Shown: positions 15,366 to 25,056, counted from the stretch's first letter. The stretch is DNA of 64,000 bases from Stieleria mannarensis (GCF_014154935.1 NZ_JACEHH010000045.1:1-64000), one strand, 5' to 3'. The notes: generated by a model not told the origin, from the letters alone. Program-made: numbers and translations.

Positions 15366-16004
15366 ATGCATCACCATTCAACGCTGCGGCGGCTCGTGCC
15401 CTTGCTGGTCGTCTTGGCGACCGCACTGACATCACAATCATCGATCGGCCAAAGTTTGTTCGAGCGACGCAGCAACAACCAGATCGACCAGTACCGCGAC
15501 TACGCGGCCCGCAACCGCGGTGACACGTTGTCGATCCTGATCGCCGAAAGCACGGACGTCGAAAACCGCGACGAACGGTCGATGGACAAGACCGGCAATT
15601 CCTCGTCCAGCCAAGGTTTCGACTATGGCATCGGTGGCACCATCGGCAGCGGCAACGGCAACGCCGAGCTGGGCACCAGCACCTCCAACCAACGCGCCTT
15701 CACCGGCGATGCGGAATTCCGCAGCGAACGACAGATCACCGACCGATTCAGTGTGATCGTGGTCGACGTCCTGCCCAACGGCAACCTGGTCGTCGAGGGC
15801 ACGCGTAAGATCTCCGTCCAGGGTGACGTACGGGATTTGAAACTGACGGGCATCGTCCGCCAGTACGACATCCTGCCCGGCAACACCGTCCCCTCGTATT
15901 TGGTGGCCGATCTGCGGCTGACGCTCGATGCCGTGGGGGCCGAACAAGCGTTTACCAGCCAAGGTTGGCTCAGTCGCCGGTTCAACCGTTTCTGGCCTTT
16001 TTAA
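15366..16004 (+). CDS. flgH: flagellar L-ring protein FlgH, no lipobox
   Basis: 212 residues. The FlgH family core is clear: DYAARNRGDTLSILIAESTD at about 45-64, the Gly/Ser-rich loop, and RFSVIVVDVLPNGNLVVEG and YDILPGNTVPSYLVADLRLT toward the C-terminus. FlgH forms the outer-membrane L ring. The N-terminus has a hydrophobic signal, but the protein contains no cysteine at all, so the lipid-anchoring lipobox of classical FlgH is missing. A neighbouring flgI supports an intact LP-ring. Confidence 0.94.
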   Translation: MHHHSTLRRLVPLLVVLATALTSQSSIGQSLFERRSNNQIDQYRDYAARNRGDTLSILIAESTDVENRDERSMDKTGNSSSSQGFDYGIGGTIGSGNGNAELGTSTSNQRAFTGDAEFRSERQITDRFSVIVVDVLPNGNLVVEGTRKISVQGDVRDLKLTGIVRQYDILPGNTVPSYLVADLRLTLDAVGAEQAFTSQGWLSRRFNRFWPF

Positions 16005-16027
16005 CTCTCGCGGTCACTCGCTGATTC

Positions 16028-17230
16028 ATGCCGATTTTCCAAACGCCTTCACGACTCGCCTGCACCGCGTTTTGCGTCGCCATGCTGTGGATCCACCACG
16101 GCGGTGCGGCGGCGCATGCGCAGACACTGCAAGATCCGCTGCCACCGCCACCGACCGCGACCGCGGCGGTGCCCCCGCCGCTGCAGCCGCTTGCCCCGAT
16201 CGGGCAAGACCCCAGCGTCCGCATCAAAGACATCGCGTTTGTCGAAGGCGACCGTGTCAATCACGTCTCCGGCGAAGGCTTGGTGTTCGGCTTGAGCGGG
16301 ACCGGCGGCAAGAGCCAACAAACGCGACAGATGTTGACCAACTACTACCTGCGACGTGGTGTTCGGGTCGGTCAAGTCGACACCAAGAACATTTCGGCGG
16401 TGATGGTGTCGGGCAAAATCCCCGCCTACGCCCGCCCCGGTGAAACGATTCTGGTGACCGTCTCGGTCGCCGACGACGCGTCCAGTTTGCGTGGCGGCAC
16501 GCTCAATCAAACCGCGCTCCGCGGCATCGACGACGAGATCTATGCGATCGCCCAAGGCGCGATCATCGGCGGCGGGATCTCGGCCGAAGGTGCGGCGGCC
16601 AACGTGCAAAAGAACCACCCGACCGTCGGGGTCTGCGAAGCGATCGTCGAGCGCGAGATTCCCTGCGGAACGATCGTTTCCAACGGCAGCATCAAACTGA
16701 TCCTGCGAAACAAGTCCTACGCCACGGCGACCGCGATCGGAAACGCATTGAACCGGATCTTCCCCGGCCGCGCCCGTGCCCTCGACTCGGGCACCGTCCA
16801 GGTCTTTGTTCCGTCGACGTTCCGCAACAGCGTCACCGAGTTCATCGCGACGATCGGCAATTTGCGAGTCGAACCGGATACGCCGGCGCGGGTCGTGATC
16901 AACCAAAAAACCGGGTCGATCGTCCTGGGACACACCGTCAAGATCGCTCCGGTGTTGTTTGCCAGCGAAAACATCGTGATCGCGACGACCGAAACACCGG
17001 TCGCGTCCCAGCCCAATCCGCTGGCCGCCGGCGACACCGTCGTCTTGCCACGGACCGGCATCGAACTGTTCGAATCCGGCGGACGCTACAACGTCCTACC
17101 CGGCGGCATGACGGTCGGGGAGCTGGCCACGGCGTTAAATTCCCTGGCCGTATCGCCGACCACATTGATCAGCATCATGACCACGTTACGCAATCAAGGT
17201 GCCCTGAAGGCCGAGTTGGTCATCGAATAA
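16028..17230 (+). CDS. flgI: flagellar P-ring protein FlgI
   Basis: 400 residues. A signal peptide ends near residue 32 (AAAHAQ) and is followed by a short Pro-rich stretch. The FlgI domain spans about 50-400: VRIKDIAFVEGDRVNHVSGE, LVFGLSGTGGK, NISAVMVSGKIPAYARPGET and the C-terminal GGMTVGELATALNSLAVSPT with TTLRNQGALKAELVIE. FlgI polymerises in the periplasm around the rod at the peptidoglycan layer. Length is a little over the usual 365. Confidence 0.97.
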   Translation: MPIFQTPSRLACTAFCVAMLWIHHGGAAAHAQTLQDPLPPPPTATAAVPPPLQPLAPIGQDPSVRIKDIAFVEGDRVNHVSGEGLVFGLSGTGGKSQQTRQMLTNYYLRRGVRVGQVDTKNISAVMVSGKIPAYARPGETILVTVSVADDASSLRGGTLNQTALRGIDDEIYAIAQGAIIGGGISAEGAAANVQKNHPTVGVCEAIVEREIPCGTIVSNGSIKLILRNKSYATATAIGNALNRIFPGRARALDSGTVQVFVPSTFRNSVTEFIATIGNLRVEPDTPARVVINQKTGSIVLGHTVKIAPVLFASENIVIATTETPVASQPNPLAAGDTVVLPRTGIELFESGGRYNVLPGGMTVGELATALNSLAVSPTTLISIMTTLRNQGALKAELVIE

Positions 17231-17250
17231 CACGCACAAGGACAGTTGCA

Positions 17251-17592
17251 ATGGAATCGATCGGAAACAACATCAGCGTCTCACTGCCCGGTCAAATCGC
17301 GGCGGCGGCTAAAGGCGAGGCTCCTTCGGCCGCTGGAATGGAAGAACTGGGTACGGAGTTCGAAAGCGTCTTTCTGTCGATGCTGATGAAGGAGATGCGA
17401 AACTCGCTCGAAGACGGTCTGTTCGGGGGTGACGGAAGCGACTCCTTCGGCGGAATGTTCGACCAGTTCATCGGTCAACACCTTGCCCAGTCCAAAGCGA
17501 TCGGGGTCAGCGATCTGCTGGTGCAGCAGTATTCCAAAACACAGGCCGCCGAAAGTCACGAGCAATCACCCGGCGTTTCGTTTTCGGCCTAA
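17251..17592 (+). CDS. flgJ: FlgJ-type rod-binding protein, single domain
   Basis: 113 residues with only the N-terminal rod-binding domain (LGTEFESVFLSMLMKEMRNS, MFDQFIGQHLAQSKAIGVSD). The peptidoglycan-hydrolase half of enterobacterial FlgJ is absent, as in many other phyla, so another enzyme must open the wall for the rod. It lies 20 bp after flgI. Confidence 0.88.
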   Translation: MESIGNNISVSLPGQIAAAAKGEAPSAAGMEELGTEFESVFLSMLMKEMRNSLEDGLFGGDGSDSFGGMFDQFIGQHLAQSKAIGVSDLLVQQYSKTQAAESHEQSPGVSFSA

Positions 17593-17611
17593 CCACTTTC
17601 GGACATTTTTC

Positions 17612-18169
17612 ATGGATGGTAACCCAACGATGAATCAACCAACGGAACGACTGGGCGTCCTCGTCGCGCGGCAACTGCAACTGGAATCCGGCGTCGTCGA
17701 TGCACTTGATGCACTGAACGATGAGATGTCGGCGCTGCTGGACAACTCTGGGATCTACGGCCCGAACCCCGCCGACCTGGCAGAGTTGTCGCCGCTGATC
17801 GAGACGCTGCAAAGCCGCCAAACGGACAGCCGTAAGTCGCGAACAATCTTACAGCGGTACGTCAACGCCGACGCTTCGGAAGCGAGCGACGCGACCGAGC
17901 AAAACGACGCGTCAATCCGGACGATTTTGAACGCGCTGCCCAAGCCGGAATCCCATCGATTGGAAGCGGACCGCCGTCGCATCCACGATCGGCTGAGTGC
18001 GGCGCGGCAAAAGCTGACGGCCAATCAAGTCGTCATCTTTTATTCCACCGAGTTTCATCGCCGGTATCTGCTCGGTGTGCTGCAGTGTGATGTCGATGAA
18101 GGCAATTACAAGGCCGACGGCCAACCCTTCAAGCTGCCCCCGGAAAAGATCATCGGAAGGAACTGCTAA
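17612..18169 (+). CDS. flgN: FlgN-like flagellar export chaperone
   Basis: About 185 residues, largely helical. The sequence LGVLVARQLQLESGVVDALD and the following helices resemble FlgN, the cytoplasmic chaperone for the hook-filament junction proteins FlgK and FlgL. Similarity is weak, but the gene is immediately upstream of flgK, the usual place. ATG codons at 17612 and 17630 are both possible. The C-terminal part, with YSTEFHRRYLLGVLQCD, is unlike short FlgN proteins and may be lineage-specific. Confidence 0.65.
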   Translation: MDGNPTMNQPTERLGVLVARQLQLESGVVDALDALNDEMSALLDNSGIYGPNPADLAELSPLIETLQSRQTDSRKSRTILQRYVNADASEASDATEQNDASIRTILNALPKPESHRLEADRRRIHDRLSAARQKLTANQVVIFYSTEFHRRYLLGVLQCDVDEGNYKADGQPFKLPPEKIIGRNC

Positions 18170-18171
18170 CG

Positions 18172-20136
18172 ATGCCCAACTTCTCAATCGGCCTGTCGGC
18201 CCTGCAGACCAGCCAGTTCGCGTTGGAAATGGTTTCCAACAACATTTCCAATGCCAACACGGACGGCTACCATCGCCGCACGTTGACGCTGCAATCCACG
18301 AACCCGGACCTCGTCGCCGGCTTTCGGGTCGGCACCGGCGTGACGATCTCGGGGATCAACCGGGTCCGCGATTCGGTCACCGAAGCCTCGTTGACCAGCG
18401 TGATCTCGGATTCCAGCGATGTCGAACAACTGTTGAATATCGAACGAAAAATCGAATCGGCGCTGTTGACCGGAGACAATTCCATCGGAAAACAGCTGGA
18501 TGCGTTTTTCGCGGAATTCACCAATCTGTCGGCGTCCCCGAACGAACCCGCCCAACGATCCGCGTTGCTGGAAACAGGCAAGCAATTGAGCGGCGGACTA
18601 CAGGACGCGGCGCAACAGTTGACCGAATTGAAAGGAAACATTCGTCTGCAAATCGAACACGAGATCGAATTGCTCAACGGCGACCTGGAGGAATTGCGTG
18701 ACGTCAGTTTCCAGATCTTCAAGTTTGAAGCTCAGGGCATCGAACACAACAACGAACTGGATCAACGCGATGCCGTGCTGAACCGGATCGCCGAAGTCGT
18801 CGGCATCCGGCGAAACGAACAACCCGGCGGGCAATTGCACCTGACCATCGGACATCATTCGATCGAGCAGGGCAGCCATCCGAGTTCGCTGTCGGTGGTC
18901 GAATCGGGTCAGCAACTGGAAGTTTTTCTGGATGACTCCGACCGGCCGTTGGCGATCGAAACCGGGCGATTGTCGGCGTTGGTCGAGGCCTACAACGAGA
19001 TCGTTCCGGCCTATGAAGAGAAATTGGACCAGATCGCCGGGGAATTGATCCAGAGTGTCAACCGCGTGCATTCGACGGGGATCGGCAGCGCCGGATCGTT
19101 CACCAACCTGGTCGGGAATGTCAGTGTTTCCCAACCCACAATTCCGCTTTCCGAGGCGTTGCCCGATGCCGATTTGACGGCCGGTGAATTGACGCTTTCG
19201 GTGACCGATGCCAACGGCGATCGCCAAATCCACGTCCTCACCATCGATCCGGACGTCGACACGCTCGAGGATGTCGCGGCCCAGTTGAGCAGCATCGCGG
19301 GGATCACCTCGTCGGTTCGCGCGGTCAGCAACCAGTTCCAGATCACCACCGGCGCGGACCTGGAGTTTGATTTTGCCGGCGGCGTGGAAACCAATCCCGA
19401 TCTGACGTTGTTCACCGGCACCAGTGTCGCCACCGTTTCGGGGACCTACACCGGAGAGCCCAACGAAGAACTGACCGTTCGGATCGAAGGGTCCGGCCAA
19501 GTCGGAAGTGCGGCCAACTTGTTTGCCAACGTCTATTCATCCAGCGGTGCATTGCTGTCCCGCGTGAACGTCGGCGACGGGTACGAAGCGGGATCGCCGA
19601 TCGAGCTGGACGACGGCGTCTCCATCGCCTTCACCGCCGGCACGATGAACGATGCCGACGAGTTTTCGACACGCTTGACGGGCCAGCCCGACCAGACCGG
19701 CATCTTGGCCGCACTGGGAGTCAATGCGTTCTTCAGTGGAACCGACGCGCATTCGATCTCGGTCGACCCCACCCTCGCAAGTCAGCCGGAGCGGATCGCG
19801 ACCGGTCGATCCGGTGAAGCCGCCGACACCAGCAATCTGAGTCGCTTCATCGAGATCGCCGATGCCACGTTGATGCCGAGCAATCGCACGCTCGGCCAGT
19901 TCGCCAGCGAAATGGGAACCGAGATCGGATTCGAGATCAGTTCCAATACCTCGTTGAGCGCCAGTTTGACCACATTCAAGTTGCGGCTGGAAACAGAACG
20001 CGATTCGATCTCGGGCGTCGATTTGAATGAAGAACTGGTGTACCTGCAGGAATATCAAAAATCGTATGAGGCGGCCGTCCGAATCATTCAGGCGACCGAT
20101 GAAATGCTCAGCGAATTGTTCAGAATCATAGGCTAA
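18172..20136 (+). CDS. flgK: flagellar hook-associated protein FlgK (HAP1)
   Basis: 654 residues. The N-terminal MPNFSIGLSALQTSQFALEM and VSNNISNANTDGYHRR, and the C-terminal LNEELVYLQEYQKSYEAAVR followed by a terminal amphipathic helix, are the conserved FlgK ends that form the filament-junction core. The middle (about 200-560) is a variable surface region. Length is above the enterobacterial 547. The start is 2 bp after the flgN-like stop. Confidence 0.95.
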   Translation: MPNFSIGLSALQTSQFALEMVSNNISNANTDGYHRRTLTLQSTNPDLVAGFRVGTGVTISGINRVRDSVTEASLTSVISDSSDVEQLLNIERKIESALLTGDNSIGKQLDAFFAEFTNLSASPNEPAQRSALLETGKQLSGGLQDAAQQLTELKGNIRLQIEHEIELLNGDLEELRDVSFQIFKFEAQGIEHNNELDQRDAVLNRIAEVVGIRRNEQPGGQLHLTIGHHSIEQGSHPSSLSVVESGQQLEVFLDDSDRPLAIETGRLSALVEAYNEIVPAYEEKLDQIAGELIQSVNRVHSTGIGSAGSFTNLVGNVSVSQPTIPLSEALPDADLTAGELTLSVTDANGDRQIHVLTIDPDVDTLEDVAAQLSSIAGITSSVRAVSNQFQITTGADLEFDFAGGVETNPDLTLFTGTSVATVSGTYTGEPNEELTVRIEGSGQVGSAANLFANVYSSSGALLSRVNVGDGYEAGSPIELDDGVSIAFTAGTMNDADEFSTRLTGQPDQTGILAALGVNAFFSGTDAHSISVDPTLASQPERIATGRSGEAADTSNLSRFIEIADATLMPSNRTLGQFASEMGTEIGFEISSNTSLSASLTTFKLRLETERDSISGVDLNEELVYLQEYQKSYEAAVRIIQATDEMLSELFRIIG

Positions 20137-20141
20137 GATCG

Positions 20142-21599
20142 ATGAATCCCCGAGTCACCTCGCAAACGTTTACGCGAAACGCCATCCATTTCACGTCGCT
20201 GCACAGCAGTCGACTGTTGACCGCGCAAAAACAGATCACGTCGGGGATGCAGTTCGAACTGCCCTCGGAAGAACCGGTCGCGTATCGACAAGTTCGATCG
20301 TTGGAAACGCGTTTCGTCGAACTGCAAGCCGACAAAAAGGTGATCAACCTGGCGACGTCGACGTTGAATGCCAGTGTCGCCCAGTTCCAGGATGTCAGCG
20401 ATTTGATCACGCTGTCAAAAAACCTGGTGCAGCAAGGGATCCAAGCCTTGGACGGCGACGAACGCGAGGCATTGGCGACGGAAATCGATGCGTTGCTGGC
20501 CCAGGCAAAACAGATCGGTCTGGCGAAGTTCAACGAGAACTACCTGTACGGCGGAACGCGTTCCGACATGCCCCCGTTCACGTTCGGAGAACCGCTGCGT
20601 GAAAACGGGATCATGGAAGTCGCCTACCAAGGGTCGGGGCATCGAAGTCAGACGCATATCGGCGATTCGATTTCGATCGACACCTACTATGACGGTTCGA
20701 AAATCTTCGGCGCCTCGGGCCGCGAACCCACCGTGCTGGTCGGAACGACGGGGGCCAAACACGGCGGCGGCACCGACACGATTGTCGGACGCGCCACCTT
20801 GCGTGTCGAACATGACACGACCACGTTTGGGGGCGGATCGGGCGTCGCGGCCGGGACCAGTTCGGCGGCGCTGGACACCATCCTGGGACCGACCGGTGCC
20901 CATCAGTTGACGATCGTCGATACCGCCGGTGACGGTTCGGCGGGAACCATCTCGCTAAACGGTGCCGATCCGGTTCCGTTTACCAACGCCGACACCAATT
21001 TGCGAGTGGTGGGTTTCGCCGGCCAAGAAGTGTATCTGGACACGACGAACATCGCAGCGGGATTCAATGGGACCGTCAACATCACCTCGACCGGAACGCT
21101 GAGCGTCGACGACGGCGGATCGACCATCCCGATCGACTTCAGCACCAATCAAATCGTGTCCGACGTCGACACGGGTAAGTTCGTCACGATCGACTCGAGC
21201 AACATCCGCGCGACCGGTGATGATTCCATCGAATTCCCCGGAACGTCAAACCTGTTCCAAATCTTGCACGCCACCGCCGCCGATCTTCGCAACAGCCGAG
21301 AACTCGGGTCGGCCGAATATTCCGCCGCACTCAATCGGCGGTTGGACGAACTGGATCATGCCGCCAGCAAGGTCTTCAGCGTGATGGGAGAGCAATCGAG
21401 TTCGCTGCAGACGATGCAAACGATGGAATTTCGCGTCGACGACTTGATGCTGTCGGTCGAATCGAACATCGGAGAAATCCAAGCCACCGACTTTCCCGAC
21501 GCCGTGCTGCGGTTGGAGAATTCACAAACCCTGTTGCAGTACACCTATGCGGTGACCGCAAATCTGAATTCGCTGGGGTTGCTGGAATTCTTGCGATAA
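20142..21599 (+). CDS. flgL: flagellar hook-associated protein FlgL (HAP3), enlarged
   Basis: 485 residues. The N-terminal region (LHSSRLLTAQKQITSGMQFE, ATSTLNASVAQFQDVSDLIT) and C-terminal region (LRLENSQTLLQYTYAVTANL) match FlgL/flagellin D0-D1 helices. Between about 190 and 370 there is a beta-rich, Gly/Thr-rich insertion not found in short FlgL (about 310 residues), probably an extra surface domain. It caps the nine-gene flg arm and lies 5 bp after flgK. Confidence 0.92.
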   Translation: MNPRVTSQTFTRNAIHFTSLHSSRLLTAQKQITSGMQFELPSEEPVAYRQVRSLETRFVELQADKKVINLATSTLNASVAQFQDVSDLITLSKNLVQQGIQALDGDEREALATEIDALLAQAKQIGLAKFNENYLYGGTRSDMPPFTFGEPLRENGIMEVAYQGSGHRSQTHIGDSISIDTYYDGSKIFGASGREPTVLVGTTGAKHGGGTDTIVGRATLRVEHDTTTFGGGSGVAAGTSSAALDTILGPTGAHQLTIVDTAGDGSAGTISLNGADPVPFTNADTNLRVVGFAGQEVYLDTTNIAAGFNGTVNITSTGTLSVDDGGSTIPIDFSTNQIVSDVDTGKFVTIDSSNIRATGDDSIEFPGTSNLFQILHATAADLRNSRELGSAEYSAALNRRLDELDHAASKVFSVMGEQSSSLQTMQTMEFRVDDLMLSVESNIGEIQATDFPDAVLRLENSQTLLQYTYAVTANLNSLGLLEFLR

Positions 21600-21811
21600 A
21601 CATCATCACTCGCGAACCATCCCGCAACCCGAACATCGGATTGGAATGCGGCACGAGTCGTCTAATGCAACTCAATTTGGGTATTTGGCGATGTGTTCGG
21701 AGAGTCGCCGTGTTCTCCGAACTCGGCGCGCGTCAAAGCGAAGCTTCTCTCCGCGCCGACCTCGGAGAGGACGGCGACTGTCCAGCCCATTCGAAAACGG
21801 CCGCTGTCCCG

Positions 21812-22639
21812 TTAGGCGCTGGGCGGTTTGCGAAAACGCAACAAGTAGTTTTCTTCAAAGGCCGGGACCTGAACTTCGTCGACAAATTCGAAACCGCCTT
21901 TTTCGATCTCGCCGCGAAACACGTCTTTGCCGGCACGCACGTGACCGAGGATGAATTCCCGCGACTTTCCGGGAATACGGTCAAAATCGATCACGATCAA
22001 AGAACCGCCCGGTTTGATCGCTTTGAAAATCGACTCGACCGTCGCGTGCGGGTATTCGAAGTGATGGTAGGTGTCGCAGATGAAGGCGACGTCGATCGAG
22101 TTGGGCGGAAGGTTCACCGACCGGTCCGAACACAGCACTCCGGTCAGATTGTGCACCTGTTCCTGGCGCGCTTTCACATTGATGTGTTCGAGAAACCGTG
22201 GCGAAATGTCCACGGCGAACACCCAGCCTTTGTCTCCGACCGCGTCGGCGAACAGCCGACTGTAGAACCCCGTTCCGGCTCCGATATCCGCAACGCTGTC
22301 ACCGGGCTTGATCCCGCAGGCTCGCAGCACCTCCCGCCGCGCCGCATAGACCTCGCGACTTTCGATCTCAAATCGCGCCATCCACTCGCTGACGTCCAAT
22401 TCGGGATCGACAAATTGCTCGTTGATCCCGGGTTTGACGCTCTGGTCGGCCGGCACCGTCGCATCCTGTGCCGATAACGATGCGATGCAGATCAACCAGC
22501 CGCCCAGCAACGCGCCACAATGTTTGGCCCCGATCACGCCGGCGACCTTCGGGAACCAGGCCCGTTGGCGGAGTCGATTGGGGGTCCTCTGGTCGGACAC
22601 AAAATCACATTGGATCGAATCACACATTGTCGCAATCAC
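21812..22639 (-). CDS. class I SAM-dependent methyltransferase with N-terminal signal-like segment
   Basis: 275 residues. The Rossmann methyltransferase core is at about 105-230: motif I VADIGAGTGFYSRLF, acidic VFAVDISPRFLEHI, and DVAFICDTYHHFEYP with IKPGGSLIVIDFDRIPGK. A hydrophobic segment at about 32-57 (VAGVIGAKHCGALLGGWLICIASLSAQD) looks like a signal peptide. That would place a SAM-dependent enzyme outside the cytoplasm, which is odd. The N-terminal 30 residues before it are basic; the start at 22639 or the ATG four codons later are both possible. Substrate unknown. The gene is monocistronic and diverges from the hybrid kinase at 22962. Confidence 0.8.
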   Translation of the reverse strand: MIATMCDSIQCDFVSDQRTPNRLRQRAWFPKVAGVIGAKHCGALLGGWLICIASLSAQDATVPADQSVKPGINEQFVDPELDVSEWMARFEIESREVYAARREVLRACGIKPGDSVADIGAGTGFYSRLFADAVGDKGWVFAVDISPRFLEHINVKARQEQVHNLTGVLCSDRSVNLPPNSIDVAFICDTYHHFEYPHATVESIFKAIKPGGSLIVIDFDRIPGKSREFILGHVRAGKDVFRGEIEKGGFEFVDEVQVPAFEENYLLRFRKPPSA

Positions 22640-22961
22640 TGTTGTTCATTGAGGCGAACGGTCCGTCGGGCCAGCAACGATCCGCGGGGCAGAGCCCGCA
22701 TTGGTGCGTTACGCATCGCCTGAGGGAAAACCGTCGCGAATCAAAAGCCGATTCGCGAGAAGCCAAAATAGCATCTACGGATTCGTTTTGCACGCGGTTG
22801 TTTGAGGGTTACAGTTCTACGTAGGTCGGATCTCCCCACGAGCAGGATTCATCGCTCGCCTGCACGTCATCCCCGCACGTGTCCGCGGTGGTAATTCGCA
22901 TACAAAGCACGCCGAATCCTACCGAACAATTCCCCCAGTTTCATTCGACGAAGACCGCCGC
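22640..22961. other. divergent intergenic region, no gene
   Basis: About 320 bp between the methyltransferase gene and the REC-kinase gene. It must contain both promoters. No clear promoter, operator or repeat was identified. Confidence 0.4.
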
Positions 22962-24632
22962 ATGATCGATTCGAATTTTCACTCCCTGAGCCACCGCCCG
23001 GCGCTGGACGGCGCCGAATCGATCTTCCCATCGCCCCAGGCGGCGATCGCGAAGGAACCGACGGTCGGATGCGCCGACGGCGGCTTGAGCGTGTTGGTGG
23101 TGGAGGACAATGATGTCGATTTCATGCAGGTTGCAAAGAACTTGCGGCACGGCACACGACGTATCGTCCTGTCCCACGCCACCTCTTTGGGCGCGGCACT
23201 GCAGGAACTCGACCTGCGGCGATTCGACGTCATTCTGACTGATCTCAGCCTGCCCGATTCGAGCGGGCTGGATACCGTCAAACGCTTGCGCGGGCGATGC
23301 GACGACGTCCCCATCCTGGTCCTGACCGGCTTGGACGACGCGACCGTGGAGAGGGAAATCCTTCAAGCCGGGGCGCAGGACTTCCTGCCCAAGGGACTTG
23401 CAGGCAGCAGTTGGACGCGGAAGGCGATCGAGCATGCCGTCGAACGCCAACATACCGTCAACGAGATGCAGCGGGTCACCGAACAGCTGCAAGCCAGCCA
23501 CCGGTTGCTGCGTGAACAATCCGAGATGAGGGAGCAGGACAACCAGAAACTGGAACGGTTGCATCAAACGGCACACGAATTCCTAGCCAAAGCGTCGCAT
23601 GACATCCGCAATCCGCTGACCGTCATCAAAGAACACGTCTCGATCGTTCGCGATGGACTGGCCGGGCGAATCAATTACGAACAAGCCGAAATGCTTGAAA
23701 AGGCGTTGATCCGCGCCGACGACGTCAACACCAAACTGGATGACTTGCTGGATTCGAGTAAACTGGATTCGGGGCTGCTGGACATCTGCCGCCAACCGTG
23801 TCGCGTCGACGAACTGATCGACTCGGTTCGCTCAACTTTGGCCCAGCGCGCCGCGATGCGAAACGTCGAGCTGGAGATCCAAGGGAAGGTCGAAATGCCG
23901 CTGGCGTACTGTGACGGACAAAAGGTCGGCCGCGTGCTGATTTGCTTGGCCGTCAATGCCATCAACGCCTGCCGCGATTCGGGACACGTCCGCATCTGGG
24001 TTCGCCATGATGAAACGGAGCAACAGATCCGGATCGGTGTGACCGACGACGGCGTCGGCATCGCCGCCCGGCAACGCGATCAACTCGCCGCCCGGTTTGC
24101 CCGCCCGGGGCTAACCACCGACCCGGATGACAAATTCCTCGGACTCGGATTGTCGATCGCCGCACGATTCTGCCGGCTCAATCTCGGCCAATTGCACCTC
24201 GAGTCCGAACCCGGCTTGGGGTCCACGTTTTGGTTCGGCATCCCGGTCGCGGGAAGCACTCAGATCTTTCCGCGTTGGCTGGAAATGCAATCGGCGCCAA
24301 TGAAATACGTGCAACTGATTTCGTTCCACCTGAACGAGTCCTGCACACCGGCCGAAAAACGCAACGGCGAACTGTTGCTGACCTACTTGACCGAAAACGC
24401 GGAACTGCTGATCCAAGCGTCGGATTCACAGTGGTGGCTGGCGACCAGTTCGATTTCACGCAGTACCGATGCGCGGGTGAAAAAGGCGACCGACGAGATC
24501 GCCCGGTTGACCGAAGCGCGTGCCGCCAACCCGGCGCTGGACATCGGCATCCAACCGCGTGCGGTTTGGAGTCTGGAAACGCCGACCGAGCAAATCGATC
24601 AACAGTACCAGCAGCTGATCAACGGCGAGTGA
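22962..24632 (+). CDS. REC-histidine kinase hybrid protein 1
   Basis: 556 residues, soluble. An N-terminal receiver (about 43-160: VLVVEDNDVD, phospho-acceptor in VILTDLSLPDSSG, LVLTGLDD, FLPKGLAG) is followed by a short coiled coil. A HisKA domain with phospho-His in KASHDIRNPLTVIKEH (about 208-223) comes next, then a HATPase domain with N-box LAVNAINA, G1 VTDDGVGIA and G2 LGLGLSIAARF. A C-terminal region of about 115 residues follows without a recognised family. The REC-first order suggests that phosphorylation of REC controls the kinase. It is paralogous to the protein at 26446-28020 and divergent from the rest of the cluster. Confidence 0.85.
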   Translation: MIDSNFHSLSHRPALDGAESIFPSPQAAIAKEPTVGCADGGLSVLVVEDNDVDFMQVAKNLRHGTRRIVLSHATSLGAALQELDLRRFDVILTDLSLPDSSGLDTVKRLRGRCDDVPILVLTGLDDATVEREILQAGAQDFLPKGLAGSSWTRKAIEHAVERQHTVNEMQRVTEQLQASHRLLREQSEMREQDNQKLERLHQTAHEFLAKASHDIRNPLTVIKEHVSIVRDGLAGRINYEQAEMLEKALIRADDVNTKLDDLLDSSKLDSGLLDICRQPCRVDELIDSVRSTLAQRAAMRNVELEIQGKVEMPLAYCDGQKVGRVLICLAVNAINACRDSGHVRIWVRHDETEQQIRIGVTDDGVGIAARQRDQLAARFARPGLTTDPDDKFLGLGLSIAARFCRLNLGQLHLESEPGLGSTFWFGIPVAGSTQIFPRWLEMQSAPMKYVQLISFHLNESCTPAEKRNGELLLTYLTENAELLIQASDSQWWLATSSISRSTDARVKKATDEIARLTEARAANPALDIGIQPRAVWSLETPTEQIDQQYQQLINGE

Positions 24633-24663
24633 ACGTAGCTACCTTCGCCAGAAGGTGGTCCCC
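24632..24663 (+). repeat. dispersed hairpin repeat (AGCTACCTTCGCC family)
   Basis: Contains CTACCTTCGCCAGAAGGTGG, a compact hairpin directly after the stop of the hybrid kinase. The same word with the same flanks recurs at 35635-35702 and, with one change, at 46524-46556, each time just downstream of a plus-strand gene. It may act as a transcript end or may simply be a REP-like element. Confidence 0.7.
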
Positions 24664-25056
24664 TGAGAGGTCGCGGAGGAAGAAACGCTCGGAGCGGGGA
24701 GGGTTCCCAGTGGCTCGGATTCACTTAAGCGCCACGAATCGCCCCTCCCCTCGCTACGCTCGCCCGTCTCGTCCGAGGTCGTGCGGTTTCTAAATTCAAC
24801 CCTCCTGGCAGGAGGGTCGAGCGTAGCGAGGGGAGGTCGAACGGTGAATTGCCGAACAAGCTTCTGTCCTTTGGTCACATCGAATCGCGGATCGACCCTC
24901 CCCGCTCCGAGCGCTCACTCCTCCGCGACCCTCCCCGCCAGGGAGGGTGAAGTCGTAAACGCCTGTCAAATCAGAGGTAAAAACCGCATGACCTCTTCCA
25001 GGAAGTTTTTTTCAGCGGGGGATGGTCGCCGTGCTCTGGACGGCTTGCGCCACGAT
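24664..25056. repeat. intergenic repeat block
   Basis: No gene was seen. The block contains an inverted repeat pairing 24742-24762 (CCCCTCCCCTCGCTACGCTC) with 24819-24837 and an inner CCTCCTGGCAGGAGG hairpin. It also contains a dispersed element at 24942-24991 with GTGAAGTCGTAAACGCCTG and ACCGCATGA. That element recurs inverted at 32624-32686. The gap lies between two converging genes of the phosphorelay cluster. Confidence 0.65.
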
